Shown here piece by piece: positions 7,297-14,649 of a stretch of 20,917 nucleotides of DNA. Source of the DNA: CSP1-5 sp964348275. Its GTDB lineage: Bacteria > Methylomirabilota > Methylomirabilia > Methylomirabilales > CSP1-5. The stretch covers positions 1 to 20,917 of the forward strand of contig CAYGBT010000046.1 of the NCBI GenBank assembly GCA_964348275.1. Reading direction: 5' to 3'. Made by a program: the position numbers and the translations under genes. Position 1 is the first letter of the stretch, and each line of letters opens with the position of its first letter. The notes beneath the pieces are model-generated. The model was not told the origin of the DNA. It saw only the letters and a program-made list of their open reading frames with translations, and did not search any database.

Positions 7297-7773
7297 GTGA
7301 AGGCCTATCTGGACATTGAAACCTCTTTTCACGGAGAGATCACCGTCATCGGTCTGCATGCCGAAGATCGAGGCTTTGTCCAGCTGGTCGGAGGCAGCAT
7401 CACCGACTTAGCCTTGTGGAAGGCCTTGGAGGGGGTTCAGGTAATCTGCACCTACAACGGCACTCGGTTCGATCTTCCCGTGATTCGCCGCCGCCTGGGG
7501 CTCGATCTCCGCACCTCCTTTACCTCGCATGACCTGATGTATGACTGCTGGCGCCGGAATCTTTACGGAGGCCTCAAGCGGGTAGAGGAGAAGCTCGAGA
7601 TCCCGCGAAGGACTCGCGGTGTTGACGGAATCGAGGCCATGCGTCTTTGGCACCGATACGAGACCACACGGGATCGGGAAGCATTGATGACCCTCCTGGA
7701 GTACAATCGGGAAGATGTCCTGAACCTGGAAATCCTTGATCGGGTCCTTCAAGGGATGATTCCGTGCGCATAG
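7297..7773 (+). CDS. RNase H-like DEDDy exonuclease domain protein (YprB-like)
   Basis: This 158-aa protein consists of a single RNase_H_2/YprB-type domain. The metal-binding acidic residues are visible: D6-I-E8 in YLDIET, D59 in TYNGTRFDLP, and Y136-x3-D140 in LEYNREDVLNL, the DEDDy arrangement. The HDLMYDCWRRN and GLKRVEEKLEIPR stretches also match this family, whose members are predicted 3'-5' exonucleases acting on RNA or DNA. It starts at GTG 7297 with GGGAG seven nt upstream. It overlaps mtaB by 10 bp, so the two are probably co-translated. A role in RNA or DNA maintenance is inferred from the fold; the substrate is unknown. Confidence 0.88.
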   Translation: MKAYLDIETSFHGEITVIGLHAEDRGFVQLVGGSITDLALWKALEGVQVICTYNGTRFDLPVIRRRLGLDLRTSFTSHDLMYDCWRRNLYGGLKRVEEKLEIPRRTRGVDGIEAMRLWHRYETTRDREALMTLLEYNREDVLNLEILDRVLQGMIPCA

Positions 7774-9221
7774 CCTTCACCACGCTCGGTTGCCGGCAGA
7801 ATCAGTTCGAGACGGATATCATGGCCGACCAGGCCCGGACGGCCGGCTTCACCCCAGTCCCTTTCACCCAACCCGCCGAGGTATATGTCATCAATACCTG
7901 CACGGTGACCGAGCGGGCGGATGCCGATTCGCGCCGCCTCATCCGGCAAGCGGCCCGGCGCAATCCCGCGGCCTTTGTGGTGGTCACCGGCTGTTATGCG
8001 CAGTCGGCCCCCGAGCGGATCGCGGCCATGGAGGGGGTCGATCTGATCCTGGGCAATGCCGAGAAGATGGAGCTGTTGCGGCATCTGAGGAGTTTGGCTT
8101 GGGAGTGGCAAGACCTCGAGGTCGAAACGAACGGGTCAGAAGGCGCCGCTCGGGACACCGCCCGTGCAGTTAGAGGTTCTGCGACGTGGGATACGAAACC
8201 TCGGGATAATGGCAAAGTCCACGTCTCGGTCGGCGACATCGGTGCGGTCCGCACCTTTCAGGATGTCCCAGCGCCGGAGAGGCCGGATCGTACCCGTCCC
8301 TTCTTGAAGATACAAGACGGCTGTAACTTCGCCTGCACCTTTTGCATCATCCCTGCGGTGCGGGGTCCCAATCGGAGTCTCCCCCCCGATCAGGTCGTGG
8401 ACGAGGGCCAGCGCCTCGCCACCGTCGGGCATCCCGAGATTGTGCTCACCGGCATCAACATGGGAACCTATGGCTGGGATCTGAAGCCGCGGACGTCCCT
8501 GTCGGCACTTCTCCGCCGCCTCCTGGAGGAGACAACGATCCCGCGCATCCGGCTGAGTTCGCTCCATCCGCACGAGATCACGCCAGAGATGGTACGACGC
8601 TTGAGCAGTTCATCTCGCCTCTGCCGCCATATCCACCTGGCCCTTCAAAGCGGAGATGACGAAGTCCTTCGACGGATGGCCCGCAGTTACCGCGCCCGGC
8701 ACTTCCGAGAGATCGTGACGCGCCTTCATCACGAGGTGCCGGAGATCGCCATTGGCGCCGATGTGATCGTGGGCTTTCCGGGCGAGACCGAGGCCGCGTT
8801 CGAACAGACCCGACGGCTCCTCGAGGAGCTCCCCGTGAGCTACTTCCACGTCTTTACCTACTCCCGCCGTTCCGGCACGAAGGCGGCGGGGATGCCGGGC
8901 CAGGTCTCTCCCGAGACGAAGGCCCGCCGTAACCGCATCTTGCGGCAGCTCGGTGCACAGAAGTTTCTCGGCTACAAGCGCCACTTTCTGGGACATACGC
9001 TTCCGGTCGTCATCCTGGAGGAGCGTGACAAGCAAACCAGCCTCCTCCAAGGGGTGAGTGATAACTACCTTGGCATCCTCCTGGATGGATCGGATGCCCT
9101 GAAAGGAAAGCTGGTGGAGGTCCATGTACAGGACGTGGGCCCGGGCGGCATGCTGCTTGGTCGATTGCCGGTCCGGCTCGCCTCATCCAGGGGTACCCTT
9201 CCACTCATGGTTCGAGGCTGA
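7764..9221 (+). CDS. mtaB: tRNA (t6A37)-C2-methylthiotransferase MtaB, radical SAM
   Basis: This 485-aa radical-SAM enzyme adds a methylthio group to N6-threonylcarbamoyladenosine 37 of tRNAs reading ANN codons. The N-terminal UPF0004 domain supplies cysteines C10, C46 and C77 for the auxiliary cluster. The radical-SAM cluster ligands are C187, C191 and C194 (CNFACTFC). A TRAM domain fills the last 60 or so residues. The LGC, NTCTVT and TGCYAQ motifs favour MtaB over MiaB or RimO. Between the N-terminal domain and the radical-SAM core is a stretch about 35 residues longer than in Bacillus subtilis MtaB as I recall it (roughly 121-155), rich in small and charged residues. The GTG start at 7764 has AAGGGA upstream and overlaps the exonuclease gene. 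mtnP follows after one base. Confidence 0.93.
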   Translation: MRIAFTTLGCRQNQFETDIMADQARTAGFTPVPFTQPAEVYVINTCTVTERADADSRRLIRQAARRNPAAFVVVTGCYAQSAPERIAAMEGVDLILGNAEKMELLRHLRSLAWEWQDLEVETNGSEGAARDTARAVRGSATWDTKPRDNGKVHVSVGDIGAVRTFQDVPAPERPDRTRPFLKIQDGCNFACTFCIIPAVRGPNRSLPPDQVVDEGQRLATVGHPEIVLTGINMGTYGWDLKPRTSLSALLRRLLEETTIPRIRLSSLHPHEITPEMVRRLSSSSRLCRHIHLALQSGDDEVLRRMARSYRARHFREIVTRLHHEVPEIAIGADVIVGFPGETEAAFEQTRRLLEELPVSYFHVFTYSRRSGTKAAGMPGQVSPETKARRNRILRQLGAQKFLGYKRHFLGHTLPVVILEERDKQTSLLQGVSDNYLGILLDGSDALKGKLVEVHVQDVGPGGMLLGRLPVRLASSRGTLPLMVRG

Positions 9222-9222
9222 G

Positions 9223-10098
9223 ATGGCGGAGCCCGTGATCGGCATCGTCGGGGGAAGCGGCCTGTACCAGATGGAAGGCCTGACCGAGATTCGGGAGGAA
9301 CGGGTCACGACCCCGTTCGGCGACCCCTCCGATGTCTACATCCTGGGGCGACTGGACGGACACCCGGTCGCTTTTCTGGCTCGCCACGGTCGGGGCCACC
9401 GACTGCTTCCTTCCGAACTCAACTTTCGGGCGAACATCTATGGGTTCAAAGCGTTGGGCGCCCAGTGGGTCATCTCGGCCTCGGCGGTGGGGAGCATGCG
9501 GGAAGAGCTCCGGCCGCTGGATATCGTCCTCCCCGATCAGTTCTTCGACCGGACCAAGGGGAGGGTGAGTACCTTCTTTGGGGAGGGCCTCGTGGTCCAT
9601 GTGAGTTTCGCCGATCCGGTATGCCCCCACCTGAGCGAGTTGCTCCACGGCGCCGGCACCGAGGCTGGGGCGACAATGCACAAGGGGGGGATCTATCTTT
9701 GCATGGAGGGCCCGCAGTTTTCGACGCGGGCGGAGTCACGCATCTACCGAAGCTGGGGGGTGGACGTTATCGGGATGACCAATCTGCAAGAGGCAAAGCT
9801 CAGCCGGGAGGCGGAGATCTGCTATGCGACGATGGCGCTCGTCACCGACTACGACGTCTGGCATGAGGAGGAGGAGGATGTGACGGTGGAGAAGGTCGTT
9901 GCCATTCTCAACCAGAATGTCGCCACTGCCAAGGCCATCATCAAACGCGTCGTCCCGGTGATTGGGCCGGAACGGACCTGTGGCTGCTCCCACGCCCTCA
10001 AAGACGCCATCATTACCGCCCCCGACGCGATCTCAGAGGCGACAAAAAAGAGACTCTGGTTGTTGATCGGCAAATATCTGGAGCCGCAGTCCCCGTAA
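9223..10098 (+). CDS. mtnP: S-methyl-5'-thioadenosine phosphorylase
   Basis: This 291-aa PNP/MTAP-family enzyme cleaves methylthioadenosine with phosphate to adenine and methylthioribose-1-phosphate, salvaging the by-product of polyamine and other SAM-dependent reactions. Diagnostic stretches are IGIVGGSGLY at the N-terminus, RHGRGHRLLPSELNFRAN, FFDRTKGR, MEGPQFSTRAES and the purine-site TDYDVWHEEEE with D209 and D211. The frame is open further upstream into mtaB, but ATG 9223 has GAGG five nt before it and gives the family N-terminus. The gene begins one base after the mtaB stop and is followed 17 bp later by a sugar-kinase gene. No mtnA or other methionine-salvage gene is in the window. Confidence 0.93.
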   Translation: MAEPVIGIVGGSGLYQMEGLTEIREERVTTPFGDPSDVYILGRLDGHPVAFLARHGRGHRLLPSELNFRANIYGFKALGAQWVISASAVGSMREELRPLDIVLPDQFFDRTKGRVSTFFGEGLVVHVSFADPVCPHLSELLHGAGTEAGATMHKGGIYLCMEGPQFSTRAESRIYRSWGVDVIGMTNLQEAKLSREAEICYATMALVTDYDVWHEEEEDVTVEKVVAILNQNVATAKAIIKRVVPVIGPERTCGCSHALKDAIITAPDAISEATKKRLWLLIGKYLEPQSP

Positions 10099-10115
10099 GC
10101 GATCGAGGACAAAGG

Positions 10116-11024
10116 ATGCAGATCTTGGTCGTCGGTTCTGTCGCGTTTGACACGGTCAAGACCCCCTTTGGCGAGGCAACGGAGGTCCTTGGCGGCTCGG
10201 CAGCCTACTTTGCGTCGAGCGCGAGCTTCTTCGCCCCCGTGAGCGTGGTGGCGGTGGTCGGGGAAGACTTCCCACTGGACGACCTCCAGTTTCTAAGGGG
10301 GCGCGATGTCGATCTTGCCGGGATCGAGCGGCGCGCCGGTCGGACCTTCCGATGGCAAGGGGAGTACGGCTTTGACCTCAATGAGGCAAAGACCCTGGAG
10401 ACGCAGTTAAATGTCTTTGCCGAGTTTCATCCCCGGCTGCCCGAGGCGTACCGGGAGCATGACGTGGTGTTCCTGGCGAACATCGATCCTGAGCTGCAGC
10501 GCGAGGTGCTGACCCAGGTATCCTCTCCCGGTCTGGTCGCCGCCGACACCATGAACTTCTGGATCCAGGGGAAGCCGGAGGCCCTCCGGGAGACCCTTAA
10601 GCATGTGCAGATCCTCCTCATCAATGATGCGGAGGCCCGGATGTTGGCCAAGGAGCCGAACCTGGTCCGCGCGGCCAAGACAATTCTCACGTGGGGCCCG
10701 CGCTCGTTGGTGATCAAGCGAGGGGAATACGGGGCGCTCAGCTTCTCGGATGGGGGCTGGTTCGCTGCTCCCGCCCTTCCCCTGGAAAATGTCTATGACC
10801 CCACCGGGGCGGGGGATGCCTTTGCCGGAGGATTTCTGGGCTTTCTGGCCAGTACGCAGAATTTCGACGAGGCAAATCTGCGCCGGGCCGTCATCATGGG
10901 CTCGGTGATGGCCTCCTTTGCGGTCGAGGCCTTCTCGCTCCGCCGCCTCGAGCATCTGACCTATCCCGAGATCGAGGTCCGCTACCGCCAGTTCAAACAC
11001 CTCGCCCATTTCGAAGATCTCTAA
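10116..11024 (+). CDS. PfkB/ribokinase-family sugar or nucleoside kinase
   Basis: This 302-aa cytoplasmic kinase of the PfkB family has the N-terminal GG substrate motif (LGGSAAYFA, about 25-33) and the C-terminal ATP/anion-hole motif DPTGAGDAFAGGF (228-240) with catalytic D234. The start ATG at 10116 has GAGG seven nt upstream. It lies 17 bp after mtnP, so it is probably co-transcribed and may phosphorylate a product of methylthioadenosine or 5'-deoxyadenosine salvage (a ribose, methylthioribose, deoxyribose or nucleoside). That is inferred from position; PfkB substrate cannot be read from these motifs. The C-terminal tail (YRQFKHLAHFEDL) is not part of the core fold. Confidence 0.88.
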   Translation: MQILVVGSVAFDTVKTPFGEATEVLGGSAAYFASSASFFAPVSVVAVVGEDFPLDDLQFLRGRDVDLAGIERRAGRTFRWQGEYGFDLNEAKTLETQLNVFAEFHPRLPEAYREHDVVFLANIDPELQREVLTQVSSPGLVAADTMNFWIQGKPEALRETLKHVQILLINDAEARMLAKEPNLVRAAKTILTWGPRSLVIKRGEYGALSFSDGGWFAAPALPLENVYDPTGAGDAFAGGFLGFLASTQNFDEANLRRAVIMGSVMASFAVEAFSLRRLEHLTYPEIEVRYRQFKHLAHFEDL

Positions 11025-11026
11025 TA

Positions 11027-11215
11027 CCGACGACCGATGACCGACGACCGGTGACCGTCGGGATTTGGAATTGCGAATTTCGAATTTCGGATTTACGCTT
11101 TGAAAGCCCTGGAACGTTGCACCTTTAACTGCCCTGAACCATGAACCGTGAACTCTGAACCGAACTAAACCCTCAACTCTCATCTCTACGCTCTCAGCTC
11201 TCACTAGCCACCAGC
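11027..11215. repeat. Intergenic spacer of mixed short repeats before uvrA
   Basis: Four repeat styles follow each other: a 14-bp tandem pair CCGACGACCGATGA/CCGACGACCGGTGA (11027-11040, 11041-11054), a GAATTTCGAATTTCGGATTT run near 11075-11095, a TGAACC-word run (CCATGAACCGTGAACTCTGAACC) near 11137-11160, and a CTCAACTCTCATCTC/GCTCTCAGCTCTCAC run near 11171-11204 ending in two CCAGCCA words. The CTCAACTCT words recur near 7225-7255. No coding potential is seen. Confidence 0.7.
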
Positions 11216-11243
11216 CACCAGCGACACAGTTCTGAGGACTATC

Positions 11244-11271
11244 TTGTCTCTGGAAAAATCTGCGGTATAAT
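11244..11271 (+). promoter_or_regulatory. Sigma70-type promoter of uvrA
   Basis: TTGTCT (11244-11249) and a perfect TATAAT (11266-11271) are separated by 16 bp. Transcription would start near 11278, leaving a leader of about 28 nt. The ATG at 11270 overlaps the -10 box, so it cannot be the start of a transcript from this promoter; this supports the uvrA start at 11306. No LexA-like SOS box (CTGT-N8-ACAG) is visible next to it. Confidence 0.7.
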
Positions 11272-11305
11272 GAAAGATCGAGTTCATACGCTCGGGAGGG
11301 TCCCT

Positions 11306-13936
11306 ATGCTGGCTGAAGCGATCATTGTTCGGGGAGCCAGAGAGCATAACCTCAAGTCGATCAATCTGGAGATTCCACGGGGGAAGCTCGTAGTGATCAC
11401 GGGGGTCTCCGGATCCGGGAAGTCCTCCCTGGCGTTTGATACCATCTATGCCGAAGGGCAGCGGCGGTATGTGGAGTCCCTGTCGGCCTACGCCCGCCAG
11501 TTCCTCGAGCAGATGGACAAGCCGGATGTGGATCTGATCGAGGGGCTCTCCCCGGCCATCTCCATCGAGCAAAAGACCACCAGCAAAAATCCCCGCTCCA
11601 CCGTGGCGACCGTGACCGAGATTTACGATTATCTCCGGCTCCTGTTCGCCCGGGTGGGGAAACCCAATTGTTATCAGTGCGGCAAGCCGATCGCCTCCCA
11701 GACGGTCCAACAGATCGTCGATCAAATTCTCACGTTTCCCGAGGGGACCCGCTTCCAGATTTTGGCCCCCGTGGTCCGTGGGCGGAAGGGGGAGTACCGG
11801 CACATCTTTGCCCAGATGCGCCGAGAGGGATACGCCCGCGCTCGGGTGGATGGCAGGCTGCGGGACTTGGACGAGGAGATCACCCTTGACAAGAACAAGA
11901 AGCACACCATCGAGGCGGTGGTCGATCGGCTGCTGATCAAGCCGGACCTCCGCCGCCGGCTGACCGATTCCCTCGAGGCCGCCCTGCGGCTCAGCGAAGG
12001 GATCGTCACCGTGAACGTGTTGGGGGAGGGGGAGAAAGATCACACTTTTTCCGAACGGCTGGCTTGTATCGATTGCGGCGTCAGTTATCCCGAGGTCAGT
12101 CCCCGGATCTTTTCCTTCAACAATCCCCACGGGGCCTGTCCGTCCTGCGGCGGACTCGGGACGGCGCTGGAAACCCGGTTCGACTGGGAGCAGGATCCGG
12201 ATTTCTTTGGGTCGAGCCTCCACTCCCTGGATCGCCGCTACAAGGCCACCGACTCCTCCAAGGTTCGGGAGGAAATCGAAACTTATGTCGACCGCCTTTC
12301 GACCCTCCGCCCGTGCCCGACCTGTCACGGCGCCAGACTGCGGCGGGAGTCACTAGCGATCACGGTGACTGGCCTGAGCATCGCAGAGGTCGCCCGCTTT
12401 TCGGTGAAGGAGGCGCTCAAGTTCTTCACCGACCTCCGATTGAGCGAGAAAGATCAGGAGATTGCCCGCCGGATTCTGAAGGAGATCCGGGAGCGGCTGG
12501 GCTTCCTGGTCAACGTGGGCCTCGACTACCTGACGTTGGACCGGACGGCGGCCACGCTGGCGGGAGGGGAGGGGCAACGGATCCGCCTGGCCACCCAGAT
12601 CGGCTCCAGCCTGGTGGGTGTCCTGTACATTCTGGACGAGCCCAGCATCGGGCTCCACCAGCGCGACAATATCCGCCTCCTCAACACGCTGAAGCGGTTG
12701 CGGGACCTTGGGAATACGGTCATCGTGGTCGAGCATGATGAAGAGACCATCCGGAACGCCGATTTCGTCATCGATCTCGGTCCGGGGGCTGGGGTCTCCG
12801 GCGGTTGGGTGGTCACCTGCGGCAGCCCCCGCGAGATTATCGCGTGCAAAGCGTCGCTCACTGGGCGCTACCTGGCGCGCGAGCTGGAGATCCCGGTGCC
12901 CCGGGTGCGCCGCCCGCCCAGCGGGCTTTACCTGACCGTCGTCGGCGCCCGGGAACACAACCTGAAGGGGATCGAGGTCGAGATCCCGCTGGGGCTCTTC
13001 ACCTGTGTCACGGGGGTCTCGGGCTCCGGGAAGAGCACGCTGCTCACGGACATCCTCAAGCGGGCCCTCTCCGTGTATCTCTACGACTCCCGGGAGCAGC
13101 CCGGAGCCCACGACAAGATCCTCGGGATTGAGCACATCGACAAAGTAATCGACATCGATCAGTCCCCTATCGGGCGGACCCCACGGTCCAACCCCGCGAC
13201 CTATACCGGGGTCTTCAGCCTCATTCGGGATTTATATGCGATGATCCCGGAGGCGCGGATGCGGGGATACAGACCAGGGCGGTTCAGCTTCAACGTCAAA
13301 GGGGGGCGCTGCGAGGCCTGTGAGGGGGACGGCATCATCCGGATTGAGATGCACTTTCTCCCCGACATTCATGTCACGTGTGACGTCTGTCGGGGCGCCC
13401 GCTATAACCGGGAAACGTTGGAGATCCAGTACAAGGGCCAAAACATCGCCCACGTGCTGGACATGACGGTCGAGGAGGCGCTCGACTTCTTTCGGCATCT
13501 CCCGCGGATCAAGGAAAAGCTCAAGACCCTCTATGACGTGGGATTGGGCTACATCAAGCTGGGCCAGTCCGCCACGACCCTGTCGGGCGGAGAGGCGCAG
13601 CGGGTCAAGCTTTCCAAGGAGCTGTCCCGGCGGGGGACCGGCCGGACGCTCTATATGCTCGATGAGCCGACCACGGGGCTCCACTTCCACGACATCCGGC
13701 AGCTCCTCGAGGTCCTCCATCGCCTCGCGGATGCGGGCAACACGGTGGTGGTAATCGAGCACAACCTCGAGGTGGTCAAAACGGCCGACTGGATCATCGA
13801 CCTCGGACCCGAAGGGGGGGATGAAGGGGGCTTCGTCGTGGCCTGTGGGACCCCCGAAGAGGTTGCGGGGGTCGAGCGCTCGTTTACGGGCCAGTTCCTC
13901 CGCCGGGTGCTAACCCGTTCCCGCCGCAAGAGATAA
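11306..13936 (+). CDS. uvrA: Excinuclease ABC subunit A, lacking most of the insertion domain
   Basis: UvrA is the damage-sensing ATPase of nucleotide excision repair. The 876-aa chain has both ABC modules: Walker A GVSGSGKSS (33-41) and GVSGSGKST (570-578), Walker B LDEPS (443-447) and LDEPT (785-789), and signature II LSGGE (759-763). Zinc sites are C254/C257/C278/C281 and C669/C672/C692/C695. The UvrB-binding segment (about 150-245) is present, so this is not a UvrA2 paralogue. Compared with E. coli UvrA (940 aa), about 70 residues are missing in frame between CGGLG (281-285) and LDRRY (308-312), where the insertion domain lies. Signature I reads LAGGEGQR (418-425) instead of LSGGEAQR. The ATG at 11306 has GGGAGGG five nt upstream, better than the in-frame ATG at 11270. 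Confidence 0.95.
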   Translation: MLAEAIIVRGAREHNLKSINLEIPRGKLVVITGVSGSGKSSLAFDTIYAEGQRRYVESLSAYARQFLEQMDKPDVDLIEGLSPAISIEQKTTSKNPRSTVATVTEIYDYLRLLFARVGKPNCYQCGKPIASQTVQQIVDQILTFPEGTRFQILAPVVRGRKGEYRHIFAQMRREGYARARVDGRLRDLDEEITLDKNKKHTIEAVVDRLLIKPDLRRRLTDSLEAALRLSEGIVTVNVLGEGEKDHTFSERLACIDCGVSYPEVSPRIFSFNNPHGACPSCGGLGTALETRFDWEQDPDFFGSSLHSLDRRYKATDSSKVREEIETYVDRLSTLRPCPTCHGARLRRESLAITVTGLSIAEVARFSVKEALKFFTDLRLSEKDQEIARRILKEIRERLGFLVNVGLDYLTLDRTAATLAGGEGQRIRLATQIGSSLVGVLYILDEPSIGLHQRDNIRLLNTLKRLRDLGNTVIVVEHDEETIRNADFVIDLGPGAGVSGGWVVTCGSPREIIACKASLTGRYLARELEIPVPRVRRPPSGLYLTVVGAREHNLKGIEVEIPLGLFTCVTGVSGSGKSTLLTDILKRALSVYLYDSREQPGAHDKILGIEHIDKVIDIDQSPIGRTPRSNPATYTGVFSLIRDLYAMIPEARMRGYRPGRFSFNVKGGRCEACEGDGIIRIEMHFLPDIHVTCDVCRGARYNRETLEIQYKGQNIAHVLDMTVEEALDFFRHLPRIKEKLKTLYDVGLGYIKLGQSATTLSGGEAQRVKLSKELSRRGTGRTLYMLDEPTTGLHFHDIRQLLEVLHRLADAGNTVVVIEHNLEVVKTADWIIDLGPEGGDEGGFVVACGTPEEVAGVERSFTGQFLRRVLTRSRRKR

Positions 13937-13953
13937 ACAGACAAAAGAATAAC

Positions 13954-13982
13954 AAAAAAAGCGGAGGGATTGCTCCCTCCGC
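13954..13982 (-). terminator. Rho-independent terminator of the pilin gene (bidirectional with uvrA)
   Basis: A perfect 9-bp stem GCGGAGGGA/TCCCTCCGC with a TTGC loop (13961-13982) is followed on the minus strand by seven T (13954-13960). It lies about 45 nt past the pilin stop. On the plus strand a weaker T-rich tail (TTCTCGTTTTC) follows, 24 nt after the uvrA stop, so the same hairpin may end both convergent transcripts. Confidence 0.85.
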
Positions 13983-14027
13983 TTCTCGTTTTCGTGTACG
14001 TCTAATATCGCCAGATCGATTCCTACC

Positions 14028-14519
14028 TTACAGCTGGCCCACGTCGCAATCGTCGTTCGCCGTCCCCGTGATGCTTTGCGTCGTCGTACACGTGACGTCG
14101 ATGGCGGCGGTGATCACGGGCGCCAGCGGAGAGGAAGCGGCTGCGGTGCTTCCCTGGGTCACCAGCCACCAGCGGAACCCCTCATTCGGCCCGGAATCGT
14201 ACGTGGTCGGGTAATTCGGAGTCCCTTGCATCAGACCTTCGATGGACGTCACGTCGGCAGCCACGAATTTCGCGCCCGCAGTGGAGTTGGATGTCGTTGG
14301 GGACAGGTAGCTGCCGGTGTTCAGGACGTCATCGGCGAAGTCCAGCAGGATCGCTGCCCGGCCGGAATCGAGGGTCGCCTGGGCATTGGCGATGACCGCG
14401 TTTTCCCTCAGATCCACGTACCTCGGGACGGCGATGGCTGCCAGCACCCCGATGAGGATGATAATGATCACCAGCTCAATCAGGGTAAATCCTCGTTCGT
14501 TTTTCAGGATCCGTAACAT
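14028..14519 (-). CDS. pilA: Type IV major pilin (or type II pseudopilin-like) precursor
   Basis: This 163-aa prepilin has a short basic leader MLRILKNERG cut by prepilin peptidase before F11, then the class IVa signature FTLIEL with the key glutamate E15 (E5 of the mature chain) and a hydrophobic spine to about residue 34. The C-terminus has two cysteines, C144 and C158, able to form the D-region disulfide loop. The start ATG (14517-14519) has AAAAAGGAGGG about 10 nt upstream, a strong ribosome site fitting an abundant subunit. It has its own sigma54-like promoter and a strong terminator. The symbol follows position in a pil cluster; a GspG-like role is the alternative. Confidence 0.85.
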   Translation of the reverse strand: MLRILKNERGFTLIELVIIIILIGVLAAIAVPRYVDLRENAVIANAQATLDSGRAAILLDFADDVLNTGSYLSPTTSNSTAGAKFVAADVTSIEGLMQGTPNYPTTYDSGPNEGFRWWLVTQGSTAAASSPLAPVITAAIDVTCTTTQSITGTANDDCDVGQL

Positions 14520-14592
14520 GTTGCTTTCGCCCTCCTTTTTGAAGTTTGGTGTCCGATTCTAGGACAGTTGATTATTCACCGATTCTTATGGT

Positions 14593-14608
14593 TGCAAGGT
14601 CCGTACCA
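14593..14608 (-). promoter_or_regulatory. Sigma54 (RpoN) -24/-12 promoter of the pilin gene
   Basis: Read on the minus strand, TGGTACGGACCTTGCA differs from the consensus TGGCACG-N4-TTGCA at one position only, with the invariant GG and GC exactly 10 nt apart. The predicted transcript start is near 14582, giving a leader of about 60 nt before the pilin ATG. Sigma54 control of the major pilin through a PilR-type activator is well known in Pseudomonas, Geobacter and Myxococcus. No activator gene is in the window. Confidence 0.75.
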
Positions 14609-14649
14609 GCTTGCTTTTCCCTTGTGATCACCTCCTCCCTACCGATTGC

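Noticed and set aside
11027..11054. A CRISPR-like array
   Set aside because: Only two 14-bp direct copies with no spacers; it is a short tandem repeat.
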